From Paraburkholderia kirstenboschensis (GTDB lineage: Bacteria; Pseudomonadota; Gammaproteobacteria; Burkholderiales; Burkholderiaceae), in contig NZ_CAJHCR010000001.1 of assembly GCF_904848585.1 (NCBI RefSeq), forward strand, positions 1,240,001-1,304,000: a stretch of DNA of 64,000 nucleotides, read 5' to 3'. The notes beneath the pieces are model-generated. The model saw only the letters and a program-made list of their open reading frames with translations. It was not told where the DNA came from and ran no database searches. Both the position numbers and the translations under genes were made by a program. Below are positions 9,688 through 19,061 of the stretch, piece by piece. Position 1 is the first letter of the stretch. Every line of letters starts with the position of its first letter.

Positions 9688-9992
9688 GAGTGACGCGGCA
9701 CGCCGGAGCGGGCGCGAACGTTTAGCTAACGCGGCGCGTGAGCGACAAGCGTCGCGGGATGGCTGTGCGTCGCAAGCACGGAGTTCGCATTCGAGCCGGC
9801 CGTTCCGCGCCGCGCGAGTGCGGCGCGCACTTTGCGGACCGCATATCGACGGTCGCCGACTGCGCGATGCATACGCGCTTGCGCGATCCATCCGAAGGCG
9901 GGCAGAGTCTGACAGAGTCTGAAGAACCGCTACACGCCCAACCGCATCACAAACCCGCCTGCCCTGGCATACCCACCTCGACGCCGATTCGC
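9688..9992 (+). other. Gap between ybaB and recR
   Basis: 305 bp inside the dnaX-ybaB-recR group. An open frame continuous with recR runs through most of it but has no family similarity in its translation (basic, low complexity). I see no terminator or clear promoter. Confidence 0.5.
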
Positions 9993-10589
9993 ATGAAACA
10001 ACCTTCCGCCTTGTCGGCGCTCGTCGAAGCGCTGCGCACGCTGCCCGGAGTCGGGCCAAAGTCCGCGCAACGCATGGCGTACCACCTGATGCAGCACGAC
10101 CGCGACGGCGCCGAAAAGCTCGGCCGCGCGTTGCTGTTCGCGACCGAGCATCTGCAGCATTGCGAGAAGTGCAATACCTTCACCGAAGCGCAGATCTGCG
10201 AAGTGTGCCTGGATCCCGAGCGCGATCCGACGCTGCTGTGCGTCGTCGAAACGCCTGCAGACCAGATCATGCTCGAACAGACCATGACGTACCGCGGTCT
10301 GTACTTCGTGCTGATGGGCCGTCTGAGTCCCCTCGACGGCATCGGCCCGAAGGAGATACATTTCGACCGACTGGTCAGGCGAGCGTCGGACGGCGTCGTG
10401 AAAGAAGTCGTATTGGCAACCAATTTCACCAACGAAGGCGAGGCGACCGCGCATTACCTCGGGCAGACGCTCAAGGCGCGCGGCCTCGCCGTCACGCGCC
10501 TCGCGCGCGGCGTGCCGGTGGGCGGCGAACTCGAATACGTCGACGCCGGCACGATCGCCCGCGCAATGCTCGACCGCCGCTCGATGTAG
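9993..10589 (+). CDS. recR: Recombination mediator RecR
   Basis: A 198-residue protein of the RecFOR pathway that loads RecA on gapped DNA. It has a helix-hairpin-helix [11 protein letters not shown] at 17-27, the four-cysteine zinc finger C57/C60/C69/C72 (CEKC...CEVC) and a Toprim domain ([14 protein letters not shown]...[11 protein letters not shown]). The start at 9993 ([10 protein letters not shown]) gives the normal family length; a longer frame back to 9738 is not supported. It is the last gene of the dnaX cluster. Confidence 0.97.
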   Translation: MKQPSALSALVEALRTLPGVGPKSAQRMAYHLMQHDRDGAEKLGRALLFATEHLQHCEKCNTFTEAQICEVCLDPERDPTLLCVVETPADQIMLEQTMTYRGLYFVLMGRLSPLDGIGPKEIHFDRLVRRASDGVVKEVVLATNFTNEGEATAHYLGQTLKARGLAVTRLARGVPVGGELEYVDAGTIARAMLDRRSM

Positions 10590-10658
10590 CGACACCGCGC
10601 GCTGCAGCCCGTGCAAGCGGCGTCGCCGCCGCAAATACAGAACAGAACAAAGGAGACT

Positions 10659-11918
10659 ATGAGCGCAACTCCCGAATCAGGCGTCAACGAGGCGAAAGAG
10701 GCGAAAGAGGCGCCGCAAAGCCAATCAGGCCCGCTTGCCGGCGTGAAGGTGCTGGAACTCGGCACGCTGATCGCGGGGCCGTTTGCCGCCCGCTTTCTCG
10801 GCGAGTTCGGCGCGGACGTGATCAAGATCGAAGACCCTAAAGGCGGCGATCCGCTGCGCAAATGGCGCAAGCTCTATCCGGAAGTCGGCGGCACCTCTTT
10901 GTGGTGGGCCGTGCAGGCGCGCAACAAGAAATCCGTCACGATCAATCTGAAGGCCGAGGAGGGCAAGGAGATCGTGCGGCGTCTCGCGCGCGAAGCAGAT
11001 ATCGTCGTCGAAAATTTCCGGCCTGGTCTGCTCGAGAAACTTGGGCTCGGTTATGACGTGCTGTCGGCGGAAAACCCCGGGCTCGTGATGGTGCGCTTGT
11101 CCGGCTACGGCCAGAGCGGACCGTATCGCGACCGGCCCGGCTTTGGCGCGATCGCCGAGTCGATGGGCGGCTTGCGGCATATCACCGGCTATCCCGATTT
11201 GCCGCCGCCGCGCATCGGCATCTCCATCGGCGATTCGATCGCGGCGCTGCACGGTGTGATCGGCGCGCTGATGGCGCTGCATCACAAGCAGGTGAACGGC
11301 GGCAAGGGGCAGGTCGTCGACGTCGCGCTGTACGAGGCCGTCTTCAACATGATGGAAAGCGTGGTGCCCGAATACGGCGTCTATGGCATGGTGCGCGAGC
11401 GTACCGGCGCGTCGTTGCCGGGTATCGTGCCGTCCAATACCTATCCTTGCCGCGACGGCAGCATCGTGATCGGCGGCAATAGCGATCCGATCTTCAGGCG
11501 CCTGATGATCGCGATCGAACGCGAAGACCTCGCGAACGATCCCGCTCTCGCGCATAACGACGGCCGCGTGCCGCGCACGCAGGAAATCGACGCTGCGATT
11601 GCCGCGTGGCTCGCCACGCGCACGATAGACGAAGCGCTCGCGGTGCTCAACGCAGCAGACGTGCCGGTGGGCCGCATCTACAGCGTGGCCGATATGTTCA
11701 CCGATCCGCAGTACATGGCGCGCCAGATGATCCAGCGCTTCAAGTGGCAGGACGGCCGCGAGATCACGTTGCCGGCGGTCACGCCGAAGCTCTCGGAGAC
11801 GCCCGGCGAGACGCGCTGGCTCGGCCCCGAACTGGGTGAACATACGGATGAAGTCCTGCAATCGCTAGGTTATGATGCAGACCACATCGCAAGGTTGCAC
11901 GCGCAACAAATCGTGTGA
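10659..11918 (+). CDS. CaiB/BaiF family CoA-transferase
   Basis: A 419-residue class III CoA-transferase, which moves CoA between carboxylic acids. The N-terminal fold motif GPLAGVKVLELGTLIAGPFA and the CoA-binding VIKIEDPKGGDPLR are present. The Asp in GISIGDSIAALHG aligns with the family's catalytic aspartate. PSNTYPCRDGSIVIGG and the C-terminal LSETPGETRWLGPELGEHT are typical of the alpha-methylacyl-CoA racemase/CoA-transferase superfamily. AGGAG lies 3 bp before the chosen ATG. The acid substrate cannot be told. The next genes encode an ABC importer, so activation of an imported carboxylate is a reasonable guess. Confidence 0.9.
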   Translation: MSATPESGVNEAKEAKEAPQSQSGPLAGVKVLELGTLIAGPFAARFLGEFGADVIKIEDPKGGDPLRKWRKLYPEVGGTSLWWAVQARNKKSVTINLKAEEGKEIVRRLAREADIVVENFRPGLLEKLGLGYDVLSAENPGLVMVRLSGYGQSGPYRDRPGFGAIAESMGGLRHITGYPDLPPPRIGISIGDSIAALHGVIGALMALHHKQVNGGKGQVVDVALYEAVFNMMESVVPEYGVYGMVRERTGASLPGIVPSNTYPCRDGSIVIGGNSDPIFRRLMIAIEREDLANDPALAHNDGRVPRTQEIDAAIAAWLATRTIDEALAVLNAADVPVGRIYSVADMFTDPQYMARQMIQRFKWQDGREITLPAVTPKLSETPGETRWLGPELGEHTDEVLQSLGYDADHIARLHAQQIV

Positions 11919-11942
11919 GCACCGTGCGCGACCCGCGCATTT

Positions 11943-12020
11943 GGGCTGGGCATGTGGGCGACGCAGGTGAGCAACGCATGCGAGCCACGCAGATGAGCAA
12001 CGCATGCGAGCCACGCCCGC
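11943..12020 (+). repeat. 13-bp tandem repeat upstream of ABC binding-protein gene
   Basis: About six 13-bp units in tandem. The clearest four are GAGCAACGCATGC (11969, 11995) alternating with GAGCCACGCAGAT / GAGCCACGCCCGC (11982, 12008); two degenerate units precede them. The repeat fills the short gap between the CoA-transferase and the binding-protein gene, ending 60 bp before its ATG. Confidence 0.85.
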
Positions 12021-12080
12021 TGCGGCCGAACAAATAAAATCGCAAGACCAGATTTTGCAAGAGACTCGGAGACAACGAAC

Positions 12081-13118
12081 ATGCATCGCAGAAGCTTCCT
12101 CGCCGGTACCGCCGCGCTTGCTGGCGCCACGCTGACGGCCGCACCGCTCGCTTTCGGACAGAGCAAACTGGAAACCACGAAGGTGGCCATTGCTGTCGGC
12201 GGAAAAAACCTCTTCTACTATTTGCCGCTCACGATTGCCGAGCGCCGCAATTACTTCAAGGACGAAGGACTCGACGTCGAGATCTCCGACTTCGCCGGCG
12301 GCTCGCAAGCGTTGAAGGCGGCGGTGGGCGGCAGCGCCGATGTCGTCTCCGGCGCGTTCGAACACACGTTGCTGCTGCAGGCGCAGAAGCAGTCGTTCCG
12401 CGAATTCGTATTGCAGGGACGCGCGCCGCAGATCGTGCTCGCGGTGTCGAAGAAGACCATGCCGAACTACAAGTCGATCGCCGATCTGAAGGGCAAGAAA
12501 ATCGGCGTGACGGCGCCGGGTTCGTCGACTTCGATCATGGCGAGCTTCGTGTTGGCCAAGGGCGGGCTGACCGCGAAAGACGTCGCGTTCATCGGCGTCG
12601 GCGCGGGCGCCGGCGCAATCGCGGCGCTGCAGTCCGGGCAGATCGACGCGCTCGCCAATCTCGACCCGGTGATGACCAAACTTGAACGTACCGGCGAGAT
12701 TCGCGTCGTCTCCGATACGCGCACGCTCGCCGACACGCGCAGCGTGTTCGGCGGCGACATGCCGGCAGGGTGCCTGTATGCATCGCAAAGTTTCATCACG
12801 AAGAATCCGAACACCACGCAGGCGCTGACCAACGCGATGGTGCGCGCGCTCAAGTGGCTGCAGACCGCGACCGGCACCGAACTCATCAACACGGTGCCCG
12901 AAGGCTACTTGCTTGGAGATCGCGCGGTCTATCTGGACGCATGGCAGCACGTGAAGGAAGCGATGTCGCCCGATGGCCTGATGCCCGTCGACGGCCCGGC
13001 GACGGCGCTCAAGACCTTGCAGGCGTTCGATCCGGCGGTGCAGGGCAAGCCGATCGACGTGTCGAAGACGTGGACGAACGACTTCGTCAAGAAAGCGCTG
13101 ACCACGGTGAAGGCCTAA
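12081..13118 (+). CDS. ABC transporter periplasmic binding protein, NitT/TauT (NMT1-like) type
   Basis: A 345-residue exported solute-binding protein. It begins MHRRSFLAGTAALAGA, a twin-arginine-like signal (RRSFL) with a hydrophobic core; cleavage is probably near AFG-QS at about residue 26. The mature part follows the NMT1/SsuA-like family: YYLPLTIAERRNYFKDEGLDVEI, GGSADVVSGAFEH and GKKIGVTAPGSSTSI. This family carries sulfonates, nitrate, thiamine precursors or aromatic acids. It is followed by its ATPase and permease genes, with a stem-loop between. The ligand is unknown. Confidence 0.9.
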   Translation: MHRRSFLAGTAALAGATLTAAPLAFGQSKLETTKVAIAVGGKNLFYYLPLTIAERRNYFKDEGLDVEISDFAGGSQALKAAVGGSADVVSGAFEHTLLLQAQKQSFREFVLQGRAPQIVLAVSKKTMPNYKSIADLKGKKIGVTAPGSSTSIMASFVLAKGGLTAKDVAFIGVGAGAGAIAALQSGQIDALANLDPVMTKLERTGEIRVVSDTRTLADTRSVFGGDMPAGCLYASQSFITKNPNTTQALTNAMVRALKWLQTATGTELINTVPEGYLLGDRAVYLDAWQHVKEAMSPDGLMPVDGPATALKTLQAFDPAVQGKPIDVSKTWTNDFVKKALTTVKA

Positions 13119-13151
13119 GGTCGTCCCTCATAGCGGGACGTAGCGTAACGT

Positions 13152-13176
13152 GACGCCACGCTCGACGCGTGGCGTC
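13152..13176 (+). promoter_or_regulatory. Intercistronic stem-loop
   Basis: A perfect 10-bp stem, GACGCCACGC (13152-13161) with GCGTGGCGTC (13167-13176), and loop TCGAC, lies between the binding-protein stop and the ATPase start. There is no T-run, so it is not an intrinsic terminator. Such hairpins often protect the 3' end of the binding-protein message and give it excess over the membrane components; that role is inference. Confidence 0.6.
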
Positions 13177-13210
13177 CCACTCCAAACCGATTCACGAACA
13201 GAGTCGAACG

Positions 13211-14023
13211 ATGACCGTTGCAGCCCTGGCGCTCGAAAACATCACTTGCACGTTCGCTGCGCGCGACAACCGCGCGCAGCGCTACACGGCGGTCAAGGAC
13301 ACCACGTTGAGAATCGCGCCGGGCGAGTTCGTCTCCGTAGTGGGCCCGACCGGCTGCGGTAAATCCACGTTGCTGAACGTCGGCGCCGGTCTGCTCGGGC
13401 CGTCGTCGGGCACGGTCAGCGTATTCGGCGAGCCGTTGAAGGGCATCAACCGGCGCGCGGGTTACATGTTCCAGGCCGATGCATTGATGCCGTGGCGCTC
13501 GGCTATCGACAACGTGCTCGCGGGCCTCGCGTTTCACGGCGTGCCGCCAGCCGAGGCGCGCGACAAGGCGGACGAATGGCTCAAGCGCGTGGGCCTCGGC
13601 GGCTTCGGCGACCGCTATCCGCACCAATTGTCGGGCGGCATGCGCAAGCGCGTGGCGATGGCGCAGACGCTGATTCTCGATCCGGACATCATCCTGATGG
13701 ACGAACCGTTTTCAGCGCTCGATATCCAGACGCGTCAGCTGATGGAAAACGAGTTGCTCGACCTGTGGGCAGCCAAACGCAAAGCAGTGCTCTTCATCAC
13801 GCACGACCTCGACGAGGCGATCGCGATGTCCGACCGCGTGGTCGTTCTGTCGGCGGGGCCGGGCACGCATCCCATCGGCGAATTCACGATCGACTTGCCG
13901 CGTCCGCGCGACGTCGCGGAAATCCGCTCGCATCCGCGCTTCGTCGAATTGCACGCGCAGATCTGGAGTGTGCTGCGCGACGAGGTGCTCAAGGGCTATC
14001 AGCAACAACTGACCGCCGTGTAA
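13211..14023 (+). CDS. ABC transporter ATP-binding protein, NitT/TauT type
   Basis: A 270-residue nucleotide-binding subunit of the importer. Walker A GPTGCGKST is at about 45-53, the signature LSGGMRKRVAMAQ and Walker B ILMDEPFSALD follow, and the H-loop is ITHDLDEAIAMSDRVVVLS. The AGYMFQADALMPW Q-loop is typical of the SsuB/TauB group. The chosen ATG at 13211 starts just before the first beta strand; an upstream GTG at 13169 in the same frame would add 14 residues that fall in the intercistronic hairpin, which argues against it. Confidence 0.92.
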   Translation: MTVAALALENITCTFAARDNRAQRYTAVKDTTLRIAPGEFVSVVGPTGCGKSTLLNVGAGLLGPSSGTVSVFGEPLKGINRRAGYMFQADALMPWRSAIDNVLAGLAFHGVPPAEARDKADEWLKRVGLGGFGDRYPHQLSGGMRKRVAMAQTLILDPDIILMDEPFSALDIQTRQLMENELLDLWAAKRKAVLFITHDLDEAIAMSDRVVVLSAGPGTHPIGEFTIDLPRPRDVAEIRSHPRFVELHAQIWSVLRDEVLKGYQQQLTAV

Positions 14024-14080
14024 TGACTGTTCGCGCGCGTCACGTTTTACGTCTATCAATCGTCTAAGGCAAACCGAGTC

Positions 14081-14905
14081 ATGTGGAAGACGTTGCGCCC
14101 CAATCGGGCGAATCTGGTGATCTGGCAATGGCTGCTGCTCGTGCTGTGCTTCGTGCTCTGGTACGTGCTGACTAGCCCGACGCTCTTGCCGGCGTTTTAT
14201 TTTGACGACCCGAACAAGGCAGCGTTCTTCTTCGGCGAACCGCAAAAAGTGCTGCTGCGGATCTGGGAGTGGTTCACGACCGGCGAGATTTATCTGCACC
14301 TGTGGATCACGTTGCTCGAGACCGTGCTCGCGTTTGCGCTCGGCACGGCGCTGGGACTTGGCGTCGGTTTATGGCTAGCGCTCTCGCCGCTCGCGAGCGC
14401 GCTGTTCGATCCGTATATCAAGGCCGCGAACTCGATGCCGCGCGTGATTCTCGCGCCGATCTTCGGCGTGTGGTTCGGTCTCGGCATCTGGTCGAAGGTC
14501 GCGTTGGGCGTCACGCTGGTGTTCTTCATCGTGTTCTTCAACGTGTATCAAGGCGTGAAGGAAGTGAGCCCGGTCGTGCTCGCCAACGCGCGCATGCTCG
14601 GCGCGAACGGCAAGCAACTGCTGCGTTTCGTTTATCTGCCGAGCGCGATGAGCTGGGTGTTTTCGAGCTTGCATACGTCGGTGGGCCTGGCGTTCGTCGG
14701 CTCGGTGGTGGGCGAGTATCTCGGCTCGGCGCGCGGCGTGGGCTACCTGATTCTGCAAGCCGAAGGCACCTTTGACATCAACACGGTGTTCGCCGGCATT
14801 CTGGTGCTGACCGCGTTCGCGCTGGTTCTCGACGCGATCGTCGGCGTGGGGGAAAGGCATCTGATGAAGTGGCAGCCGAAGACCGGCGATACCGAAAAGC
14901 TTTAG
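14081..14905 (+). CDS. ABC transporter permease, NitT/TauT type
   Basis: A 274-residue inner-membrane permease of the BPD_transp_1 superfamily with about six predicted helices; the first is IWQWLLLVLCFVLWYVL. The cytoplasmic EAA-like loop is ANARMLGANGKQLLRFVYLP, which contacts the ATPase. A loop of about 45 residues between helices 1 and 2 (PAFYFDDPNKAAFF) faces the periplasm. It completes a three-gene importer with the two preceding genes and lies 57 bp behind the ATPase gene. The substrate is unknown. Confidence 0.92.
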   Translation: MWKTLRPNRANLVIWQWLLLVLCFVLWYVLTSPTLLPAFYFDDPNKAAFFFGEPQKVLLRIWEWFTTGEIYLHLWITLLETVLAFALGTALGLGVGLWLALSPLASALFDPYIKAANSMPRVILAPIFGVWFGLGIWSKVALGVTLVFFIVFFNVYQGVKEVSPVVLANARMLGANGKQLLRFVYLPSAMSWVFSSLHTSVGLAFVGSVVGEYLGSARGVGYLILQAEGTFDINTVFAGILVLTAFALVLDAIVGVGERHLMKWQPKTGDTEKL

Positions 14906-15037
14906 GGATCGCAAACGCCGTGCAAGAGAAAAGCAACGTGTGAGTTGAAAAGCCACACGCTGTTTTTATTTTGCCGAACGCCCAGTGACGGTTGGCTGCG
15001 GGCCGCAGCCGTACCGTAGCCACGGGCGCGCCTCCAG

Positions 15038-16012
15038 TCATGGCGTAATCACCACCTTGCCGATCACGCGGCGCTCGGCCATATCGCGCAGCGCGCGCCC
15101 CGTTTCTTCGAGCGGGTAGCGGGCCGACACGTAAGGTTTGAGCTTGCCTTCGCGTATCCAGCCGATCATCTGCTCGAAGGCGGCGTGATTGCGCTCGGGC
15201 TCGCGCTTCGCGAAATCTCCCCAGAACACACCGACCACGCTTGCGCCTTTGAGCAGCGTCAGATTGAGCGGCAGCTTCGGGATCTCGCCGTTCGCAAAAC
15301 CCACCACCAGATAACGCCCGCGCCAACCGATGCTGCGAAACGCCGGCTCGGTATACGCGCCGCCGACCGGATCGTAGATCACGTCCGGACCGTGGCCGCC
15401 GGTGAGCGCTTTGATGCGCTCGCGCAAGTCTTCGGTGCTGTAGTTGATCGTCGCATCCGCGCCATGCTCTGTGCATATAGCGAGCTTTTCGTCGCTCGAA
15501 GCGGCCGCGATCACGCGAGCACCGAGCGCCTTGCCGATTTCGACAGCTGCAAGGCCGACACCGCCTGCTGCGCCGAGCACGAGCATCGTCTCGCCAGCTT
15601 GCAACGCGGCGCGATCCACGACCGCATGGTGCGAGGTGCCATACGCCAGCGTGAACGCCGCGGCCAGTTCGAAGTCGACGCCGTCCGCGAGCGGAACGCA
15701 TGCCGAGGCGCTCGCGACGGCCTGCTCCGCGAAGCCGCCCGAACCGGTGAACGCGACCACGCGCGAGCCGGGCACGAACTGCGTGACGCCTGCGCCGACC
15801 GCGCGCACGATTCCCGCGACTTCGGAGCCGGGCGTAAAGGGCAGCGGCGGTTTGAATTGATACTTGTTCTCAATGATCAGCACATCGGGAAAGTTGACGG
15901 AGGCGGCCTTCACGTCGATCACGACCTGGCCGGTCTCGGGCAGAAGGTCCGGCAGGTTCTCTACGGTGAGGCTCTCGGGCGGCCCGTACTGGTTGCAGCG
16001 TATCGCGCGCAT
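15038..16012 (-). CDS. NADPH:quinone oxidoreductase, zinc-free MDR family
   Basis: A 324-residue medium-chain dehydrogenase/reductase of the quinone reductase (QOR) subgroup. The N-terminal GroES-like domain contains [18 protein letters not shown] and [12 protein letters not shown]. The Rossmann domain has [20 protein letters not shown], which binds NADPH, and [20 protein letters not shown]. The zinc-ligand cysteines of alcohol dehydrogenases are absent. It is related to E. coli QorA and to acryloyl-CoA reductases; the exact substrate is not determinable. It stands alone on the minus strand, convergent with the ABC permease gene. Confidence 0.9.
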   Translation of the reverse strand: MRAIRCNQYGPPESLTVENLPDLLPETGQVVIDVKAASVNFPDVLIIENKYQFKPPLPFTPGSEVAGIVRAVGAGVTQFVPGSRVVAFTGSGGFAEQAVASASACVPLADGVDFELAAAFTLAYGTSHHAVVDRAALQAGETMLVLGAAGGVGLAAVEIGKALGARVIAAASSDEKLAICTEHGADATINYSTEDLRERIKALTGGHGPDVIYDPVGGAYTEPAFRSIGWRGRYLVVGFANGEIPKLPLNLTLLKGASVVGVFWGDFAKREPERNHAAFEQMIGWIREGKLKPYVSARYPLEETGRALRDMAERRVIGKVVITP

Positions 16013-16220
16013 CGTGTCTCCATTCGGTCAGGGTTCGCAGTCGCTTCGAGTGTAAAGCATCCGTACGACCGTGCGTTTATCTCCTTTGCCCGAGCGCAGC
16101 TCGCGTTGCCGCAAGCCGCATGCACCTGTATCGCGAGGCCGGCGCCCAGGCTTAGCGTGGTGCGCGCAACACGCCTGCCGTGTCGTTCGCGCGCCTTCTT
16201 TCCTCGGTTACAATCGCCGC

Positions 16221-16979
16221 ATGCGAATTCTACTCAGCAACGACGACGGTTATCTGGCGCCCGGGCTTGGCGCGCTTTACGACGCGCTCAAGCCGCTCGC
16301 GGACGTGACCGTGATGGCGCCCGAACAGAACTGCAGCGGCGCGTCCAATTCCCTGACGTTGTCGCGGCCGCTTTCGGTGCTGCGCTCAGCCAATGGTTTC
16401 TACTACGTGAACGGCACGCCTACCGATTCCGTGCACATCGCGCTGACGGGCATGCTCGACCACACGCCCGATCTCGTCGTGTCGGGTATCAACAACGGTC
16501 AGAACATGGGCGAGGACACGCTTTATTCGGGCACCGTCGCGGCGGCTACGGAAGGCATCATGTTCGGTGTGCCGGCCATCGCATTCTCGCTCGTCGACAA
16601 GGACTGGGTGCATCTCGAAGAGGCGGTGCGCGTCGCCGCGGACATCGTCGCGCACTATCTCGCGCATCCGCTGCCGGGGCATCCGCTCCTGAACGTCAAT
16701 ATTCCGAACCTGCCGTACGAGCAATTGCGCGACTGGCATATCACGCGTCTTGGCAAGCGGCACCCGTCGCAGCCGGTGATCCGCCAGACCAATCCGCGCG
16801 GCGAGCCGATCTACTGGATCGGGCCGTCGGGCAGCGCGCGCGATGCAAGCGAAGGCACGGATTTCCACGCAGTCGCCAACGGCCATGTGTCGATCACGCC
16901 GCTGCAGCTGGATCTGACTCACACGCAAATGCTGCCGGCGGCGCGCGACTGGGCGCGCGCGGGCAGCGGCGCTTCATGA
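16221..16979 (+). CDS. surE: 5'/3'-nucleotidase SurE
   Basis: A 252-residue metal-dependent nucleotidase/exopolyphosphatase. The start [15 protein letters not shown] carries the metal-binding Asp pair D8/D9; [16 protein letters not shown] and [23 protein letters not shown] are family signatures. The ATG at 16221 gives the standard length. It is the first gene of the surE-pcm-nlpD-rpoS block, and its stop overlaps the pcm start (ATGA). The enzyme is linked to stationary-phase survival in other bacteria. Confidence 0.97.
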   Translation: MRILLSNDDGYLAPGLGALYDALKPLADVTVMAPEQNCSGASNSLTLSRPLSVLRSANGFYYVNGTPTDSVHIALTGMLDHTPDLVVSGINNGQNMGEDTLYSGTVAAATEGIMFGVPAIAFSLVDKDWVHLEEAVRVAADIVAHYLAHPLPGHPLLNVNIPNLPYEQLRDWHITRLGKRHPSQPVIRQTNPRGEPIYWIGPSGSARDASEGTDFHAVANGHVSITPLQLDLTHTQMLPAARDWARAGSGAS

Positions 16980-18106
16980 CGAGCGAGCGCGCGAAGCGCT
17001 TCCCGCTCGGTCTCGAGGATCTCGTGCGCGAGCCGCGCCGGCCCGAAGGCCGTCCGGGCGAAGTGCGCGCCGCGGCGCTTGCCGCGAATGCGGCGCTCAA
17101 TGCGCGGCACCAACCCGCGAAGAATCTGCAGCCCGGTGCGGCGGGCAAAGCGCCGTCGAAGCAAGGTCGAGCGCAGACGCCGGTCCCGGCAAAGTCGCCG
17201 GTCGGTGCACAAGCAAGGCCGCAAGTCATCACGCCGCCAAAGCCGCTTGCCGCGCCTGCAGCCAAAGCGCCGGCGAGGCCCGTCGTGCAGAGTGCGAGTG
17301 TGCGTCCGTCGTCTTCGGGCAGGACCGCTGCACTGGCGCCAGCGCCCGCGCCCGCGCGAACACCAGCTAAACCCGCTGCGCAGTTGGCGCCGTCGGCAAA
17401 ACCCGCAACCCGCTCGGTGGAGCGCAGCGCCGCGCCGAACGTCGCTTTGAACGGCGCCATGGCGTTGACTTCGGAACGGGTTCGCGAACGCATGGTCGAA
17501 CGCCTGCGTGCGAACGGCGTCACCGATCAGCGCGTGTTGAACGCAATGTCGATCGTGCCGCGCCACATGTTCGTCGATCCGGGTCTCGCGGTTCAGGCCT
17601 ACGAAGATGCCGCGCTGCCGATCGGGCATCACCAGACTATCTCGAAGCCGTCGGTGGTCGCGCGAATGATCGAACTCGCTGCGGCGGGCCGCGCGCTGAC
17701 CAATGTGCTCGAGATCGGCACGGGTTGCGGTTATCAGGCGGCGGTGCTGAGCCAGGTTGCGCGCGAGGTGTATTCGATCGAACGGATCAAGCCGTTGTCC
17801 GAGCGCGCGAAGACAAACTTGCGTCCGCTGCGAATTCCGAACATCCGGCTGCACTATGGCGACGGGCGTTTGGGTCTGCCGTCGGCGGCGCCTTTCGACG
17901 CGATTCTGATCGCCGCCGCGGGCCTCGACGTACCGCAAGCATTACTTGAACAACTCGCGATCGGCGGCCGTCTGATCGCGCCGGTCGGCTCGCAGGAAGG
18001 TCAGAGCCAGGTATTGACGCTCGTCGAGCGTCTCGGACCGGCGCAGTGGCGCGAGTCGCGGCTTGATCGCGTTTTCTTTGTACCCTTAAAATCCGGAGTG
18101 ATTTGA
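16976..18106 (+). CDS. pcm: Protein-L-isoaspartate O-methyltransferase with long N-terminal extension
   Basis: A 376-residue protein. Residues about 160-376 are the PCM enzyme, which methylates damaged isoaspartyl residues for repair: [19 protein letters not shown], the AdoMet-binding [16 protein letters not shown], and YGDGRLGLP. Residues 1-160 are low-complexity Ala/Pro/Lys-rich sequence with no domain. The start is the ATG that overlaps the surE stop by 4 bp. The reading frame stays open far upstream, antisense to the quinone reductase, but that part is not a gene. E. coli PCM has only about 208 residues, so the extension is notable. Confidence 0.93.
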   Translation: MTSERAKRFPLGLEDLVREPRRPEGRPGEVRAAALAANAALNARHQPAKNLQPGAAGKAPSKQGRAQTPVPAKSPVGAQARPQVITPPKPLAAPAAKAPARPVVQSASVRPSSSGRTAALAPAPAPARTPAKPAAQLAPSAKPATRSVERSAAPNVALNGAMALTSERVRERMVERLRANGVTDQRVLNAMSIVPRHMFVDPGLAVQAYEDAALPIGHHQTISKPSVVARMIELAAAGRALTNVLEIGTGCGYQAAVLSQVAREVYSIERIKPLSERAKTNLRPLRIPNIRLHYGDGRLGLPSAAPFDAILIAAAGLDVPQALLEQLAIGGRLIAPVGSQEGQSQVLTLVERLGPAQWRESRLDRVFFVPLKSGVI

Positions 18107-18111
18107 CACCG

Positions 18112-19050
18112 ATGAGTATGTTGCGCGCGATGCAAAGAACCAGCCTGAATGTCCCCATGTCCGTAACCCAGCGCAGCGTGTGCGTGCTCGCCTTGTCCCT
18201 GTTGATGACAGCCTGTGCATCCCGGCTCGATCAGGCGCCGGTCGTCGACCGCTCCGGCGGCAACGTGCTCAGCACACAGGCAGCGCAGCAGCCGCCAGTG
18301 CCGCTCGGGCCGCCGCCGCCGGGCTACTACCGCGTGAAGCCCGGCGACACGCTGTATCGGATCGCACTCGAGAATGGCCAGAACTACCGTGACATTTCCG
18401 CGTGGAACAATCTCACGAACCCGAATCAGATCGAGGTGGATCAACTGCTGCGCGTTGTACCGCCAGGCGCCAATGGCGCCGCGTCGACGCCCGGCGTGAC
18501 CACCGCGCCCATCGGCAGCACCGGCACAGTGCAGGGCGCGCCGCTGAACGGCACGTCGCCGTCCGCGGGTGCTGTGGCCGGCGTCGCCGCGCCGCCCATC
18601 TACGGTGCGACTGCGAACAACGCTGCGCTCACGCCGCCGTCCAGTGCTGGTGCAGCGAGCGAATCGAGCGCCGGTGCATCCGGCAACGTGAACTTCACGT
18701 GGCCGGTGCGCGGTCCGCTGCTCGGTACGTTTAACGATTCGACAAACAAAGGTGTCAATATTGGCGGCGCGGCGGGCGACGCGGTAAAGGCCTCCGCCGA
18801 CGGCCGTGTGGTTTATGCCGGAAATGGGCTGCGTGGTTACGGCAATCTCATTATCATCAAGCATGATGCAACTTATCTCACCGCGTATGCACACAACCGC
18901 TCTTTGATGGTAAAAGAGGGGGACGCGGTAACGAAAGGGCAGAAAATCGCCGAGATGGGTAACAGCGATTCAGACCGCGTCATGTTGCATTTCGAAGTTC
19001 GCCGACAGGGTAAACCTGTCGACCCACTGAAGTATTTGCCGCCGCAATAA
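18112..19050 (+). CDS. nlpD: NlpD-like lipoprotein, LysM and degenerate LytM (M23) domains
   Basis: An envelope lipoprotein of about 312 residues. A hydrophobic signal ends in LSLLMTAC, a near-canonical lipobox. A LysM domain follows (YYRVKPGDTLYRIALENGQN), then an Ala/Gly/Thr-rich linker and a C-terminal LytM domain. In that domain the zinc-binding H-x3-D is replaced (NKGVNIGG) and the HxH is MLH, so the hydrolase is inactive, as in E. coli NlpD, which activates the amidase AmiC. The start is uncertain: TTG at 18103 overlaps the pcm stop and sits well behind CCGGAG; ATG at 18112 is chosen; ATG at 18157 would give the shortest signal peptide. Confidence 0.92.
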   Translation: MSMLRAMQRTSLNVPMSVTQRSVCVLALSLLMTACASRLDQAPVVDRSGGNVLSTQAAQQPPVPLGPPPPGYYRVKPGDTLYRIALENGQNYRDISAWNNLTNPNQIEVDQLLRVVPPGANGAASTPGVTTAPIGSTGTVQGAPLNGTSPSAGAVAGVAAPPIYGATANNAALTPPSSAGAASESSAGASGNVNFTWPVRGPLLGTFNDSTNKGVNIGGAAGDAVKASADGRVVYAGNGLRGYGNLIIIKHDATYLTAYAHNRSLMVKEGDAVTKGQKIAEMGNSDSDRVMLHFEVRRQGKPVDPLKYLPPQ

Positions 19051-19061
19051 GCGATACGACC

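Noticed and set aside
15185..16975. A 597-codon open stretch in frame with pcm, before the pcm start.
   Set aside because: It lies antisense to the quinone reductase and surE-overlapping DNA and its translation is Arg/Ala-rich without family features; it is open only because of high GC content.
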